NCBI GenBank assembly: GCA_017413085.1
Contig: JAFPVC010000025.1
Coordinates: 1 to 64,000 of the forward strand
Length of the DNA stretch: 64,000 nucleotides
Reading direction: 5' to 3'
Source of the DNA: Prevotella sp.
Lineage (GTDB): Bacteria; Bacteroidota; Bacteroidia; Bacteroidales; Bacteroidaceae
Positions 12,303 to 21,543 of the stretch are shown here, piece after piece. Numbering within the stretch: position 1 is the stretch's first letter; each line of letters starts with the position of its first letter. The position numbers were made by a program, and so were the translations under genes. The notes under the pieces are model-generated. The model made no database searches. It was not told where the DNA came from and saw only the letters and a list, made by a program, of their open reading frames with translations.

Positions 12303-13124
12303 ATGAGAATGAAGAGATTTATTTGTTTTTTATTACTGTGTTTAAGCGTTTCGCTTAGCGTCAGTTCGCAGGAGCGTATAGCCAAGGGAACCATTGTGGC
12401 GCGTCATAACGTGTTGCCTGATAACTACAATTTCTGGCTTTATACCCCAAGTGACTATGATCCGCGTGTGCATCCCGTGCCGTTGGTGTTTTACCTTCAT
12501 GGTGCATCATGCTGTGGCTATGACTTGAACAAAGTGCGTCGGTATGGCACGATTGATGCCATTGCCAAGGGTAAGATTGTGCCAGCAATAGTTATTGCTC
12601 CTCAATCGCGCGGAGCGTGGAGTCCTAAGAAACTCAACGAACTGCTTGAGTGGGCAAAGCGTAACTTCTCAATTGATACCACGCGTGTTTATGTGCTTGG
12701 AATGAGTTTGGGAGGGTATGGCACAATGGATTTTGTAAATGCTTATCCAGAGAAGATAGCGGCTGCTATAGCTTTTTGTGGTGGTTGTTCATCCAAGCAA
12801 CCTGACGGATTAGGTAAAACCTGTTTATGGATTATGCATGGCACGGCTGACCGTGCAGTGGGAATCAACTGTTCAAAGCAAGTGGTGGATTACCTGCAGC
12901 GCACTGGGCAGGACAAACTGTTGCGGTATGACTGGATGCAGGGCGGTTCGCATGGCGTGTATGCTCGTTGTTTCTTCCTTCAGAAGACTTATGACTGGCT
13001 ATTCTCTCATTCGTTGAAAGATAATCCGCGGCGTGTAGACCGTTCGTTTGATATTACACGTGAGGATATACAACAGACTTACAGTGAGCTCAAGTGGTTC
13101 AAGGGAATGTTTGAGGATGACTAA
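12303..13124 (+). CDS. secreted alpha/beta-hydrolase (esterase/lipase-like)
   Basis: 273 residues with a signal peptide ending near SVSSQ (about residue 22). The fold markers are FYLHGAS for the oxyanion region, GMSLGGYG with the nucleophile serine, HGTADRAV with the acid, and GGSHGVY with the histidine. The closest familiar groups are carboxylesterase/phospholipase-like or polyhydroxybutyrate-depolymerase-like exported esterases. It starts 9 bp after thiF but is unlikely to serve thiamine synthesis. An ATG at 12309 is an alternative start. The substrate is not readable; deacetylation of plant glycans would fit the setting. Confidence 0.75.
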   Translation: MRMKRFICFLLLCLSVSLSVSSQERIAKGTIVARHNVLPDNYNFWLYTPSDYDPRVHPVPLVFYLHGASCCGYDLNKVRRYGTIDAIAKGKIVPAIVIAPQSRGAWSPKKLNELLEWAKRNFSIDTTRVYVLGMSLGGYGTMDFVNAYPEKIAAAIAFCGGCSSKQPDGLGKTCLWIMHGTADRAVGINCSKQVVDYLQRTGQDKLLRYDWMQGGSHGVYARCFFLQKTYDWLFSHSLKDNPRRVDRSFDITREDIQQTYSELKWFKGMFEDD

Positions 13125-13178
13125 ATCTTGCCTGCGGTTGTGGTAACGATATAATGACATTAGAATAAACAGTAATAC

Positions 13179-16019
13179 ATGAAATATAAGAAACTCCTTT
13201 CTCTCCCTCCAAATCTCGTTAGTTGTTTCCATGAAGTGACAAAGCTTGATTCGGAGGAATGGTTCTGCACTAATGACCCGGTCGGTCGTAAACTTGGTTC
13301 TGGTGGAGGTACCACGTGGCTTATGCACCAGGCATACAGGAGCAGTTGTGGAAATCAGGATTTTGACAGTTGGCTATCAAGCGAACAGCGACGCATAATA
13401 CTTCATGCCGGAGGACAAAGTCGCAGGCTGCCGGCGTATGCTCCGTCGGGAAAGATACTGACGCCTGTTCCAATCTTCCGTTGGGAGCGTGGACAACGTT
13501 TGTCGCAAGATCTCCTGTCGTTGCAGATTCCGCTTTATGAGAAAATCATGGATGCTGCACCTGACTCGTTGCGCACCATGATAGTGAGTGGCGATGTTTT
13601 TATTCGTGCTACCAAACCAATAGGTGCTATTCCTGATGCTGACGTGGTATGCTACGGCTTGTGGCTTGATGCAGACATTGCGAAAGACCATGGAGTGTTT
13701 GTTTCAACGAGGCAGAATCCCAATGAACTGCAGTGTATGCTGCAGAAGCCTTCCTTGCAGAAGCTGTCGCAGGTGCTTGAGAGCGGATATTATTTAACCG
13801 ATATAGGAATATGGTTGCTTTCAGACAAGGCTCTGAAGGTGATGATGAAGAAGTCGCAGTCTGCTTCTGGCGAGATATGTAATTATGATATGTATTCCGA
13901 TTTCGGTTGTGCTTTGGGCACGCATCCTACGTCACCTGATCCAGAGGTGGGGGAACTGTCGGTTGCCATATTGCCGTTGCCGGGTGGTGAGTTTTATCAT
14001 TACGGTACTACTCATGAGATAATATCTTCAACGCTCAGTGTGCAGAATGTGGTGAACGACCAGCGTGAGATAATGCATAATTCACGCAAGCCCCATCCGT
14101 CTATATTTATACAGAATGCAGATGTTAGGGTGCCTGTCAGTGCTGATAACGTCAATATATGGATAGAGAACTCCTGCATTGGCAGCAGGTGGACGCTTTC
14201 GCATGAGAATGTCATTACCGGAGTGCCGGAAAACGACTGGAACGTAGAGTTGACTGCAGGCCAGTGTGTGGATATTGTTCCAATAGCAGATTCTGCCTAT
14301 GCTGTACGCCCTTACGGTTTCAATGATAAGTTCCGTGGAGATATTACCGACGAGGCAACAGAGTTCCTTGGTCAGCCTTTCCCCCTCTGGGCGGCACGAC
14401 ATAATGTTGATGTGCAGGAGATAAAGGGAAGAGAAGACCTGCAGTCAGCATGCATATTTCCTGTAGTTGACAATATCGACGATATGGGAAAGGTGTTGAT
14501 ATGGATGCTTTCGGGTTCAGGTGAATGTCCTTGTAAGGTTGACCGTTGGATGTCGGCTGATGAGATTTCTGCAGAGGCTAATCTTGTTGGGCTGACACAG
14601 TCGCGTGAGCGGTTCCGCCGTTTAAATCTTGTGGCATTGGCAGAGAACTACAGACACAGTGTTTTTTATCAGACCGATTTGGAAAATACGGCTCGTGAAT
14701 ATGCGGTCAGTGGTCAGCCATTGCCTGATGCCGTAGGTGAAGATGCTTCTTTGATGCTGCGCATCCATGACAGTATGTTTCGTTCGGAAGTAAAACGGCT
14801 GAGGGGAGAGAATGGAGAAGAAGAATCTGCCGAGGCATTCCGATTGTTGCGTGGCGGCTTGACGTCAGTAGTGTCACAAGACAAGCAACTGCCAAAAATG
14901 TCGGTGCATGGGGATCAGATAGTGTGGGGACGATCGCCGGTCCGCATAGACATTGCTGGCGGTTGGACGGACACGCCGCCTTATTGCCTGATGGAGGGCG
15001 GAAGCGTGATAAATCTTGCCATCGAACTGAACGGACAACCACCGTTGCAGGCTTATGTGAAACCATGTCGTGAGTACCATATAATATTACGTAGCATTGA
15101 CTTGGGTGCAGAGGAGCGTATAACCACATACGAGGAATTGGCATGCTTTAACAAAGTAGGTTCGCCTTTCTCAATACCCAAGGCGGCACTGGCATTGTGT
15201 GGTTTCTATCCTGATTATTGTGCGGAGCGTTATCCCAGTCTTGCTGTTCAATTAGAGAGTTTCGGCTGTGGCATGGAACTGACGATGCTGTCGGCAATAC
15301 CGGCTGGTTCGGGACTCGGAACGAGCAGTATATTGGCAAGCACGGTGCTGGGTGCGCTTAATGATTTCTGTTCGCTTGCATGGGATAAGAGCGAGATAGG
15401 TCGTCGCACGTTGGTGTTGGAACAGTTGCTTACGACCGGTGGAGGCTGGCAGGATCAGTTTGGCGGTATATTGCGCGGTGTGAAACTGCTGCAGACGCAG
15501 AAAGGCTTTGAGCAGACGCCGCTTGTAAGGTGGCTACCGGATGAATTATATACAGGTTCTGAGTATGCCCCCTGCCACCTTTTATATTATACAGGTATTA
15601 CCCGCACGGCAAAGACTCTTCTTGCTGAAATAGTCAGGCGCATGTTCCTTAACCATCACGATGAGCTGATGATGCTGCGTGAGATGAAGGAACACACCCA
15701 CGCTTTGTATGAGACTATGCAGCGTGGCGATTTCGTTGGAATGGGACAGGCCGTTCGTCGTACGTGGCAGCAGAATCAGGCCATGGACAAAGGCACCAAT
15801 CCCCCAGAGGTGAAAGCCCTGACAGATATGGTTGACGACCTTTGCCTTGGATATAAGTTGCCTGGAGCCGGTGGTGGCGGCTATCTTTATATGGTAGCAA
15901 AAGACCCTGATGCTGCTGCGCGCATAAAGCAAATATTGATGCGTAATCCTCAGAATGGTAACGCAAGGTTCGTCGACATGCATTTGTCTGACTGTGGATT
16001 GCAGATTAGCCGCAGCTGA
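13179..16019 (+). CDS. fkp: bifunctional fucokinase / fucose-1-phosphate guanylyltransferase Fkp
   Basis: 946 residues, the usual length of Bacteroides Fkp. The N-terminal half is the GDP-fucose pyrophosphorylase: HAGGQSRRLPAYAPSGKILTP near residues 70-90. The C-terminal third is a GHMP kinase with GGWTDTPPYC near residue 592, GSGLGTSSILAS, and GAGGGGYLY. It converts free L-fucose to GDP-fucose in the cytoplasm, which is used to fucosylate capsules and glycoproteins. It lies between the esterase and a GSCFA gene on the same strand. Confidence 0.96.
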   Translation: MKYKKLLSLPPNLVSCFHEVTKLDSEEWFCTNDPVGRKLGSGGGTTWLMHQAYRSSCGNQDFDSWLSSEQRRIILHAGGQSRRLPAYAPSGKILTPVPIFRWERGQRLSQDLLSLQIPLYEKIMDAAPDSLRTMIVSGDVFIRATKPIGAIPDADVVCYGLWLDADIAKDHGVFVSTRQNPNELQCMLQKPSLQKLSQVLESGYYLTDIGIWLLSDKALKVMMKKSQSASGEICNYDMYSDFGCALGTHPTSPDPEVGELSVAILPLPGGEFYHYGTTHEIISSTLSVQNVVNDQREIMHNSRKPHPSIFIQNADVRVPVSADNVNIWIENSCIGSRWTLSHENVITGVPENDWNVELTAGQCVDIVPIADSAYAVRPYGFNDKFRGDITDEATEFLGQPFPLWAARHNVDVQEIKGREDLQSACIFPVVDNIDDMGKVLIWMLSGSGECPCKVDRWMSADEISAEANLVGLTQSRERFRRLNLVALAENYRHSVFYQTDLENTAREYAVSGQPLPDAVGEDASLMLRIHDSMFRSEVKRLRGENGEEESAEAFRLLRGGLTSVVSQDKQLPKMSVHGDQIVWGRSPVRIDIAGGWTDTPPYCLMEGGSVINLAIELNGQPPLQAYVKPCREYHIILRSIDLGAEERITTYEELACFNKVGSPFSIPKAALALCGFYPDYCAERYPSLAVQLESFGCGMELTMLSAIPAGSGLGTSSILASTVLGALNDFCSLAWDKSEIGRRTLVLEQLLTTGGGWQDQFGGILRGVKLLQTQKGFEQTPLVRWLPDELYTGSEYAPCHLLYYTGITRTAKTLLAEIVRRMFLNHHDELMMLREMKEHTHALYETMQRGDFVGMGQAVRRTWQQNQAMDKGTNPPEVKALTDMVDDLCLGYKLPGAGGGGYLYMVAKDPDAAARIKQILMRNPQNGNARFVDMHLSDCGLQISRS

Positions 16020-16048
16020 TGGGGTGGGGGAGTAAAATAGAATAAGGT

Positions 16049-16846
16049 ATGAGTTCACTGCAGTTGAATACAGAGGTTGCGATTGAGCGTTTGCCGTTCA
16101 GCATCGCTCCGACAGACAGGTTGCTGTTCGTCGGCTCGTGTTTTGCATCAGAGATAGGCAGGCGGTTTGCTGATGCTCAGTTTCACACGGTTGTAAATCC
16201 GTATGGCGTAATGTATAACCCTGCGTCCATACTGCATACTGTAGAGAAGTGTGAGGCTGCAGACGTGGCTGTCCTTACTCTCGGTACGAACCATGTCTAT
16301 ATATTGAATGAGACGGGCGAGATTGTTGACAATTGCTGCAAGCGTCCGCAACGTCTGTTTACGGAGAGGGTGTTGACGGTCACGGAATGTACGGGTTACC
16401 TTCAACAATGTATAGAGAAACTTCGTTCATTCAATCCTGATGTAAATGTTGTACTCACGGTCAGTCCGATACGCTATCGCAAGTATGGGTTTCATGGCAG
16501 CCAGTTGTCAAAGGCAGCGTTGCTGCTTGCGACCGATGAGATAGTGAGAAGTAATGCCGGAGTGGCTTATTTCCCTGCTTATGAACTTATGAACGATGAA
16601 CTGCGCGACTATCGTTTCTACAAGCCTGACATGCTGCATCCGTCTGAACAGGCAGCTGATTATATCTTCAAGCGTTTTTGTGATGCTGTGCTCAGTGATG
16701 ATGCTTTTAGGTTTATGGACGAGTGGCAGCCTATTGCCCATGCCTTGAACCACAAACCATTCAATCCGGACAGTGAGGAGTATAAGATATTTATTGAACA
16801 TGCAAAGGAGCGTGAACGGCAGTTCAGAATGAAATGGAAATTATAA
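16049..16846 (+). CDS. GSCFA domain protein
   Basis: 265 residues. The defining motif GSCFASEIG is near residue 32, followed by NPYGVMYNPASI and LTLGTNHVYI. The family is SGNH-hydrolase-like, and TVSPIRYRKYGFHGSQ fits the later block. Biochemical function is unestablished; a hydrolase or esterase role is plausible. It overlaps birA by 13 bp and lies 29 bp after fkp, so the three genes look like one transcript. Confidence 0.85.
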   Translation: MSSLQLNTEVAIERLPFSIAPTDRLLFVGSCFASEIGRRFADAQFHTVVNPYGVMYNPASILHTVEKCEAADVAVLTLGTNHVYILNETGEIVDNCCKRPQRLFTERVLTVTECTGYLQQCIEKLRSFNPDVNVVLTVSPIRYRKYGFHGSQLSKAALLLATDEIVRSNAGVAYFPAYELMNDELRDYRFYKPDMLHPSEQAADYIFKRFCDAVLSDDAFRFMDEWQPIAHALNHKPFNPDSEEYKIFIEHAKERERQFRMKWKL

Positions 16847-17562
16847 GACTTGACAATACTACGTCAACCATCGACTTCCTGCTTGCTTCTGGCTGCAAGG
16901 AAGAATTGTGTGTCATTGCCGATTATCAGTCGGCAGGCAAGGGAATGGGACAGAATACATGGGAAAGCGAACGTGGCAAAAACCTGTTGTTTTCTGTGCT
17001 TCTGCATCCTGTATGGCTGCCTGTTGCCGAGCAGTATCTCATGTCGATGGCATGGGCATTGGCTCTGTATGACGCAGTTGCTGAGTTGCTTGGCACACAG
17101 TCGGCAATGCTGTCGATAAAATGGCCTAACGATATCTATTATGCGGATATGAAACTGTCAGGCACGCGCATTGACATCAACCTTCAGGGTTTTGCCATAC
17201 AGGACATGGTAATAGGTACAGGCATAAACGTTAATCAGACAGAGTTTCGCAGTGATGCGCCTAATCCAGTGTCGCTCGTACAGATTACTCATGTGGAATA
17301 TGACATTGACAGCATTCTGCATACTGTGCTAAATAGCTTTGGCCATTACCATGATTTACTGAAAGGCGGAAATAAACAAGAGATTGTCTCACTCTATCAT
17401 CAACATCTTTACCGCAGGCACGGCTATCATTTGTATGAAGACAATGGCGGACAGTTTGAGGCAGCACTCGTTGGCGTGGCAACGAATGGCATAATGACCC
17501 TGCGCCGTCGTGACGGAATGTTGTCAAAATATGAATTTAAGGAAGTTCGTTACTGTATATAG
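16834..17562 (+). CDS. birA: biotin--[acetyl-CoA-carboxylase] ligase
   Basis: 242 residues. BirA biotinylates carboxyl-carrier proteins. The motifs are STIDFL, YQSAGKGMGQNTWES (biotinyl-AMP loop), IKWPNDIYY and KLSGTRIDI. The protein begins directly in the catalytic domain with no N-terminal helix-turn-helix, so it should be a ligase only and not a repressor. The 3' end overlaps the convergent small membrane-protein gene by 26 bp. Confidence 0.93.
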   Translation: MEIIRLDNTTSTIDFLLASGCKEELCVIADYQSAGKGMGQNTWESERGKNLLFSVLLHPVWLPVAEQYLMSMAWALALYDAVAELLGTQSAMLSIKWPNDIYYADMKLSGTRIDINLQGFAIQDMVIGTGINVNQTEFRSDAPNPVSLVQITHVEYDIDSILHTVLNSFGHYHDLLKGGNKQEIVSLYHQHLYRRHGYHLYEDNGGQFEAALVGVATNGIMTLRRRDGMLSKYEFKEVRYCI

Positions 17563-17929
17563 CGTCTTTCTTCTTTCTTGTCTTGTAGGCCATTATTCCA
17601 CCTATGGTGATAGGAATCATGGCTACGACTATCACGGTTAGTGCCATAGCACCGCCGAACAAGGTTGCAAATCCTCCCTGGCGTATAATGGGTCGTGGGA
17701 ATCTTTCTGCTATAATGCTGTCTGCCACGCCTGCCTTTTCCATAGAGTCTATCTGCTCTAAGTGTTGGTTGTATTCATCCCATTCAGCACTGTTTTTCTT
17801 TCCTGCTTCAATGTCGGCCTGAAGCATTGCAACAGCAAATATAATGGCAAGCACAACGGTTAGTGCACCCGCAGAAAGAAGGGTGCATCCGCATCCGTGT
17901 ATTGTTTTTCGTTTTGTTTCCGGGTTCAT
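17537..17929 (-). CDS. small two-TM membrane protein of unknown function
   Basis: 130 residues not recognised as a known family. A positively charged N-terminus precedes a hydrophobic segment at about 15-36. A polar, Glu-rich middle follows, then a second hydrophobic segment at about 82-112 and a Lys/Arg tail. The arrangement suggests an inner-membrane protein with a periplasmic middle. It converges on birA with a 26-bp overlap of the coding ends. Confidence 0.65.
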   Translation of the reverse strand: MNPETKRKTIHGCGCTLLSAGALTVVLAIIFAVAMLQADIEAGKKNSAEWDEYNQHLEQIDSMEKAGVADSIIAERFPRPIIRQGGFATLFGGAMALTVIVVAMIPITIGGIMAYKTRKKKDAIYSNELP

Positions 17930-18032
17930 ATTGTTTATGTCTGCTGATATGGTTATTATGTTGGTAATAGGGGGTATAAACGATAAATCGATGCTTTATG
18001 CTTCAAGCAATAAAACATCGAATCTCTTTTTG

Positions 18033-18105
18033 TAGTGGGTACGGGAGTCGAACCCGTGTACCCGGCGTGAGAGGCCGGTATCCTAGGCCACTAGATGAAC
18101 CCACC
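18033..18105 (-). tRNA. tRNA-Glu (CTC)
   Basis: The minus strand folds as GGTGGGTTCATCTAG..., with anticodon loop CCTCTCA (CTC) and a T arm with GGTTCGA. CCA is not encoded. It is the last tRNA of a Ser-Glu-Glu transcript. Confidence 0.93.
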
Positions 18106-18138
18106 AAGTTTGTTGTCTGTTGTTTGCTTCTGTATATG

Positions 18139-18211
18139 TAGTGGGTACGGGAGTCGAACCCGTGTACCCGGCGTGAGAGGCCGGTATCCTAGGCCACTAG
18201 ATGAACCCACC
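18139..18211 (-). tRNA. tRNA-Glu (CTC), second identical copy
   Basis: The sequence matches the copy at 18033-18105 throughout the mature region, with a 33-bp spacer. The anticodon is CTC. The tandem pair probably arose by duplication. Confidence 0.93.
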
Positions 18212-18221
18212 AAAATAGGAG

Positions 18222-18308
18222 CGGAAGGTGGGGGATTCGAACCCCCGGTACGGTAACCCGTACGTCAGTTTAGCAAACTGGTGGTTTCAGCCACTCACCC
18301 AACCTTCC
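18222..18308 (-). tRNA. tRNA-Ser (GCT)
   Basis: A class II tRNA with a long variable arm (TACGGGTTACCGTA). The anticodon loop is TTTGCTAAA with GCT. The acceptor strands GGAAGGT and ACCTTCC pair. It is the first tRNA of the minus-strand cluster. Confidence 0.94.
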
Positions 18309-18433
18309 GTTACCTTTACAGAATTTTTGAGTGCAAGATTTCGCTTTGCGAATTTGCGAGTGCTTCTTCGCATGAAGCAAATAATGAATGTCTGCGTAAG
18401 CAGGTTCATGGTCGCTCTGCGAATTTGCGAGTG

Positions 18434-18465
18434 CAAAGGTAATACTTTTTTTTGAAACTGCCAAA
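18434..18465 (-). promoter_or_regulatory. promoter of the tRNA-Ser/Glu/Glu cluster
   Basis: On the minus strand TTTG (18462-18465) precedes TACCTTTG (18434-18441) by 20 bp. The leader between it and tRNA-Ser holds a second copy of TGCGAATTTGCGAGTGC (near 18347 and 18417), which looks like a local duplication of the promoter-proximal region. No gene is seen in 18309-18520. Confidence 0.75.
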
Positions 18466-18520
18466 TGTTTTGACAATTTTTTTGCTATTATTTTTACTGT
18501 ACAGTGCTTTTCCTGCGTAT

Positions 18521-21352
18521 TTATTTTTCAGGACGCATCACTACTTTTAGTTTGTTGCCCTCGTGCAGTATACGTTCGCGCAGGAATGCAGATATTTCTT
18601 CTGCTTTTACCTCGCTGACAATCTTCTTGTAGTCTGTGCTTACGTCGAGACCATATTTATACCAAGCCTCGATGATTCCCTGCCATGTGTTGTTTTTCCT
18701 TGCATTGATGTCTGCCTGTTTCAGCAGGTTGGCGCGCACCTTCTCCACCATGTCGGTATCTGCATTGCGCATCAGGTCATCCAGACATTTGTCTATCAGC
18801 GTGAGTGCCGTGTCTACTTTCTCTGGCGTTGATATCGGCGCAGCTATTCTAAGCAGTGTGAATGTTTTCTCTGGCTCCGTGTTCAGGTATGCCGATGCAC
18901 CTATGCTGTATGCCGCACCGGCATCCTCGCGCACCTCTTTCAGCAGTTGCATTTGCAGCACCTCACCGGCAAACGATGCCAGTATGCGGTTGCGCAGTGT
19001 GTGTTCTGCTTCCCCTTTGAAGCATAAGACAACATACGGTTTAGGCGTTTCCATCTTCCTGTCAAAGTCGCATTGGATATCTCCGCTGAACAGCGTGCGC
19101 AGGTCTTCTGTGTTCTTCTTGCCTTTCTTCTTTGATGGCAGTGCTCCGATATATTGACATACGAGACGCTGCATCTCTGCCTCGTCGAAATTGCCTATTA
19201 TGGTAAACACGTAGTCGCTTACATCTGAGAACTGCTCGCGTGTAATCTCCAGGCAGCGGTCAGCTGACACGTTCTTCAGGTCAGACATCTGCAGTTGACT
19301 GAATCTTTCATTACCGCAGGTCAGGTATTTTGTGATAGAGTCAGACAGTGCCGTCTCTGGCTGCAGGTCGCGGTTCTTCAGTACAGTTTCCAGTGTGGTC
19401 ATCAGTGTGGCGTATGTCTTTTCGTCCTTCTGTGGAGCCGTGAAGGCAAGGTAGAGCAGCTGCATCATTGTTTCTGCATCTTTCGGTGTGGTGTTTCCGC
19501 TCACGTTGTTGTATCGCTCGCCCATACCTATGCCCAGCCTGCACTGCTTGCCAGCAAGTGCTTTCTGCAGTTCGTTGTTGCTGAAATTGCCCATGCCATA
19601 CGTCGACACTACGTTGTCAAAGACTTTGATATTGCTGTAGTCGGCTGCGCCATACTGCCAACTGCCACCAGGAGTCCATCCTTGCAGTAATATCTCGTCA
19701 TCCTTGAAGTCTGTCTTTTTCAGACATACGCGGACACCGTTCGATAGTGTCAGTTCTGTATATCCGAACGTGTCGTTCTTCTTCTCTTTTACCACCTTGC
19801 CGGCCTTGGGCATCTCTGCTATCAGTGGCTCGTCCTTGGCATTGTCAACCCATGCCTCTACCTTTTCCATGCGTGCGTCGGCAATGACCTTCTTCACGTC
19901 GGCCTCCGTTAGATACTGTGCACCGTCTTTTTCCTGTGCAAAGCAGATGAATACGAGGTTCTTGTCTTCGTTTATGGTGACAGCCTGTCCGCAAGTCTGG
20001 TTTATTGCCTCAAGCGGTATCATCTGCGATATCGTTTGCCACTGGTTGTAGTTCATGTCGGCATCAGGCATTGCGTTGCCTTTCAGGTAGTTTGAAAGAC
20101 AGGCATTATAGAATTCATCGTTCTTGCGTTTGTTCCTGTTTGTATATGCCTTTTCCTTCTGCGACATGAAGTTTTCCTTTGCCCGGAGAAACTCGCCGGC
20201 GGTAAATCCGTGTTCCTTAATTCTTCGCAGTTCCCTGACGGCAGCAGCTATTGTTTCTTTCTCTTTTCCTTCCTTCGATACACCCTCTACGGTCAGTGCA
20301 TCTTTCGTTGTGGTCATGCCGCAATATGGGTTGTAGCTCATTGACAGTTGCAGGAACGGGCAGTCTGGCTCGCGCACCAGTTCGTTCATGCGCTCGTTGA
20401 ACATCGAGCATGTCATGCTGGTTATGTAGTTAAACAGATAGGCGAACTGTGTGTTGCGCATCTCGCGTGGCATTGGGTCGCACTTCATGTCCAGTTCCAG
20501 TACGGTGTACTGCATCTCCTTGTCTTTGTCTATGATGCATATCATGTTGTCGTTGTCGGGCACTGCCACGGGTTCTACGTGGGCAGCGTTGTCGTGCGTC
20601 TTTATTCCGCCGAACATCTCCTTTATCACTTTCTCCGTATGGTCAACGTCTATGTCGCCAATCACTATGATTGCCTGATGCTCGGGGTGATACCATTTCT
20701 CGTAATATGCCTTCAGCGTCTGTGGCTGAAATGAGTCTACCACTGCCATCAGTCCTATTGGCAGTCGCTCGCCATACTTGCTTCCGGGAAACAGCTGTGG
20801 CATGTTTTTCTCTACCAGACGCTGCATGGCATTGCTGCGCATGGCCCACTCACCATGCACCACGCCGCGTTCCTTGTCTATTTCCTCTGGCAGCAGTAGC
20901 AGGCCGTTTGACCAGTCGCTCAGCACCAGCAGGCATGAGTCGAGTGCCGACTGCCTCTGTGTAGGCACGTTGCATATTCTGTACACCGTCTGTTCTATGC
21001 TTGTGTATGCGTTCAAGTCTTTTCCGAATGCAACGCCGAGTCCGCGTGTGAAGTCTAATATCCCGCTTCCGTTGAAATGCCGTGTACCGTTGAATGCCAT
21101 GTGTTCAAGAAAGTGTGCCAGTCCGCGCTGTGAGTCGTCTTCTTGCAGCGAGCCCACGCGCTGGGCTATATAGAAGTCTGCTACGTGTTCCGGCTTCTCG
21201 TTGTGTCGCAGGTAGTACGTCAGTCCGTTATCCAGTTTTCCCACGCGTGTTGCCGTGTCATTTGGTATAACGGGAAACTGTGGCATCATCTGCGCATGCA
21301 GAGAGCCTACAATCAAAGTGAGTGCAGAGATTAAAAGAGAAAATCTTTTCAT
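18521..21352 (-). CDS. secreted M16-family zinc peptidase (PqqL-like)
   Basis: 943 residues with signal peptide MKRFSLLISALTLIVGSLHA. The inverted zinc motif HxxEH is present as HFLEHMAFNG near residue 85, with the downstream Glu expected about 75 residues later. Two M16 halves in one chain match the periplasmic PqqL/insulinase-like group, and the second half has no zinc motif, as usual. It has its own promoter and is probably monocistronic. The substrates are likely peptides in the periplasm. Confidence 0.92.
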   Translation of the reverse strand: MKRFSLLISALTLIVGSLHAQMMPQFPVIPNDTATRVGKLDNGLTYYLRHNEKPEHVADFYIAQRVGSLQEDDSQRGLAHFLEHMAFNGTRHFNGSGILDFTRGLGVAFGKDLNAYTSIEQTVYRICNVPTQRQSALDSCLLVLSDWSNGLLLLPEEIDKERGVVHGEWAMRSNAMQRLVEKNMPQLFPGSKYGERLPIGLMAVVDSFQPQTLKAYYEKWYHPEHQAIIVIGDIDVDHTEKVIKEMFGGIKTHDNAAHVEPVAVPDNDNMICIIDKDKEMQYTVLELDMKCDPMPREMRNTQFAYLFNYITSMTCSMFNERMNELVREPDCPFLQLSMSYNPYCGMTTTKDALTVEGVSKEGKEKETIAAAVRELRRIKEHGFTAGEFLRAKENFMSQKEKAYTNRNKRKNDEFYNACLSNYLKGNAMPDADMNYNQWQTISQMIPLEAINQTCGQAVTINEDKNLVFICFAQEKDGAQYLTEADVKKVIADARMEKVEAWVDNAKDEPLIAEMPKAGKVVKEKKNDTFGYTELTLSNGVRVCLKKTDFKDDEILLQGWTPGGSWQYGAADYSNIKVFDNVVSTYGMGNFSNNELQKALAGKQCRLGIGMGERYNNVSGNTTPKDAETMMQLLYLAFTAPQKDEKTYATLMTTLETVLKNRDLQPETALSDSITKYLTCGNERFSQLQMSDLKNVSADRCLEITREQFSDVSDYVFTIIGNFDEAEMQRLVCQYIGALPSKKKGKKNTEDLRTLFSGDIQCDFDRKMETPKPYVVLCFKGEAEHTLRNRILASFAGEVLQMQLLKEVREDAGAAYSIGASAYLNTEPEKTFTLLRIAAPISTPEKVDTALTLIDKCLDDLMRNADTDMVEKVRANLLKQADINARKNNTWQGIIEAWYKYGLDVSTDYKKIVSEVKAEEISAFLRERILHEGNKLKVVMRPEK

Positions 21353-21406
21353 AAATATATAATGTAATGTTATTGTTTTGGCTGATTATAAAAACTAATA
21401 CTTGTG

Positions 21407-21438
21407 CAAAGGTAAGTAAAATTTTTCTGATACGCAAA
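21407..21438 (-). promoter_or_regulatory. promoter of the M16 peptidase gene
   Basis: On the minus strand TTTG (21435-21438) and TACCTTTG (21407-21414) are 20 bp apart. Confidence 0.7.
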
Positions 21439-21477
21439 CAAATGTAGTAGTTTTCTGATGTAACTGTGTTAATGAAA

Positions 21478-21516
21478 GAAAAAAGCTACGGGCCGCCCAA
21501 TCGCTGGACGACCCGT
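21478..21516 (-). terminator. terminator after susD
   Basis: ACGGGTCGTCCA and TGGGCGGCCCGT form a 12-bp stem with two G-U pairs, followed on the minus strand by AGCTTTTTTC, just beyond the SusD gene. Confidence 0.75.
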
Positions 21517-21543
21517 GCAATAAATACAATCTACTAACTAACT

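Noticed and set aside
18636-21173. Several open frames on the plus strand opposite the M16 peptidase gene
   Set aside because: They are antisense shadows of a long, motif-bearing gene and show low-complexity Ser/Phe or Cys/His-rich translations.
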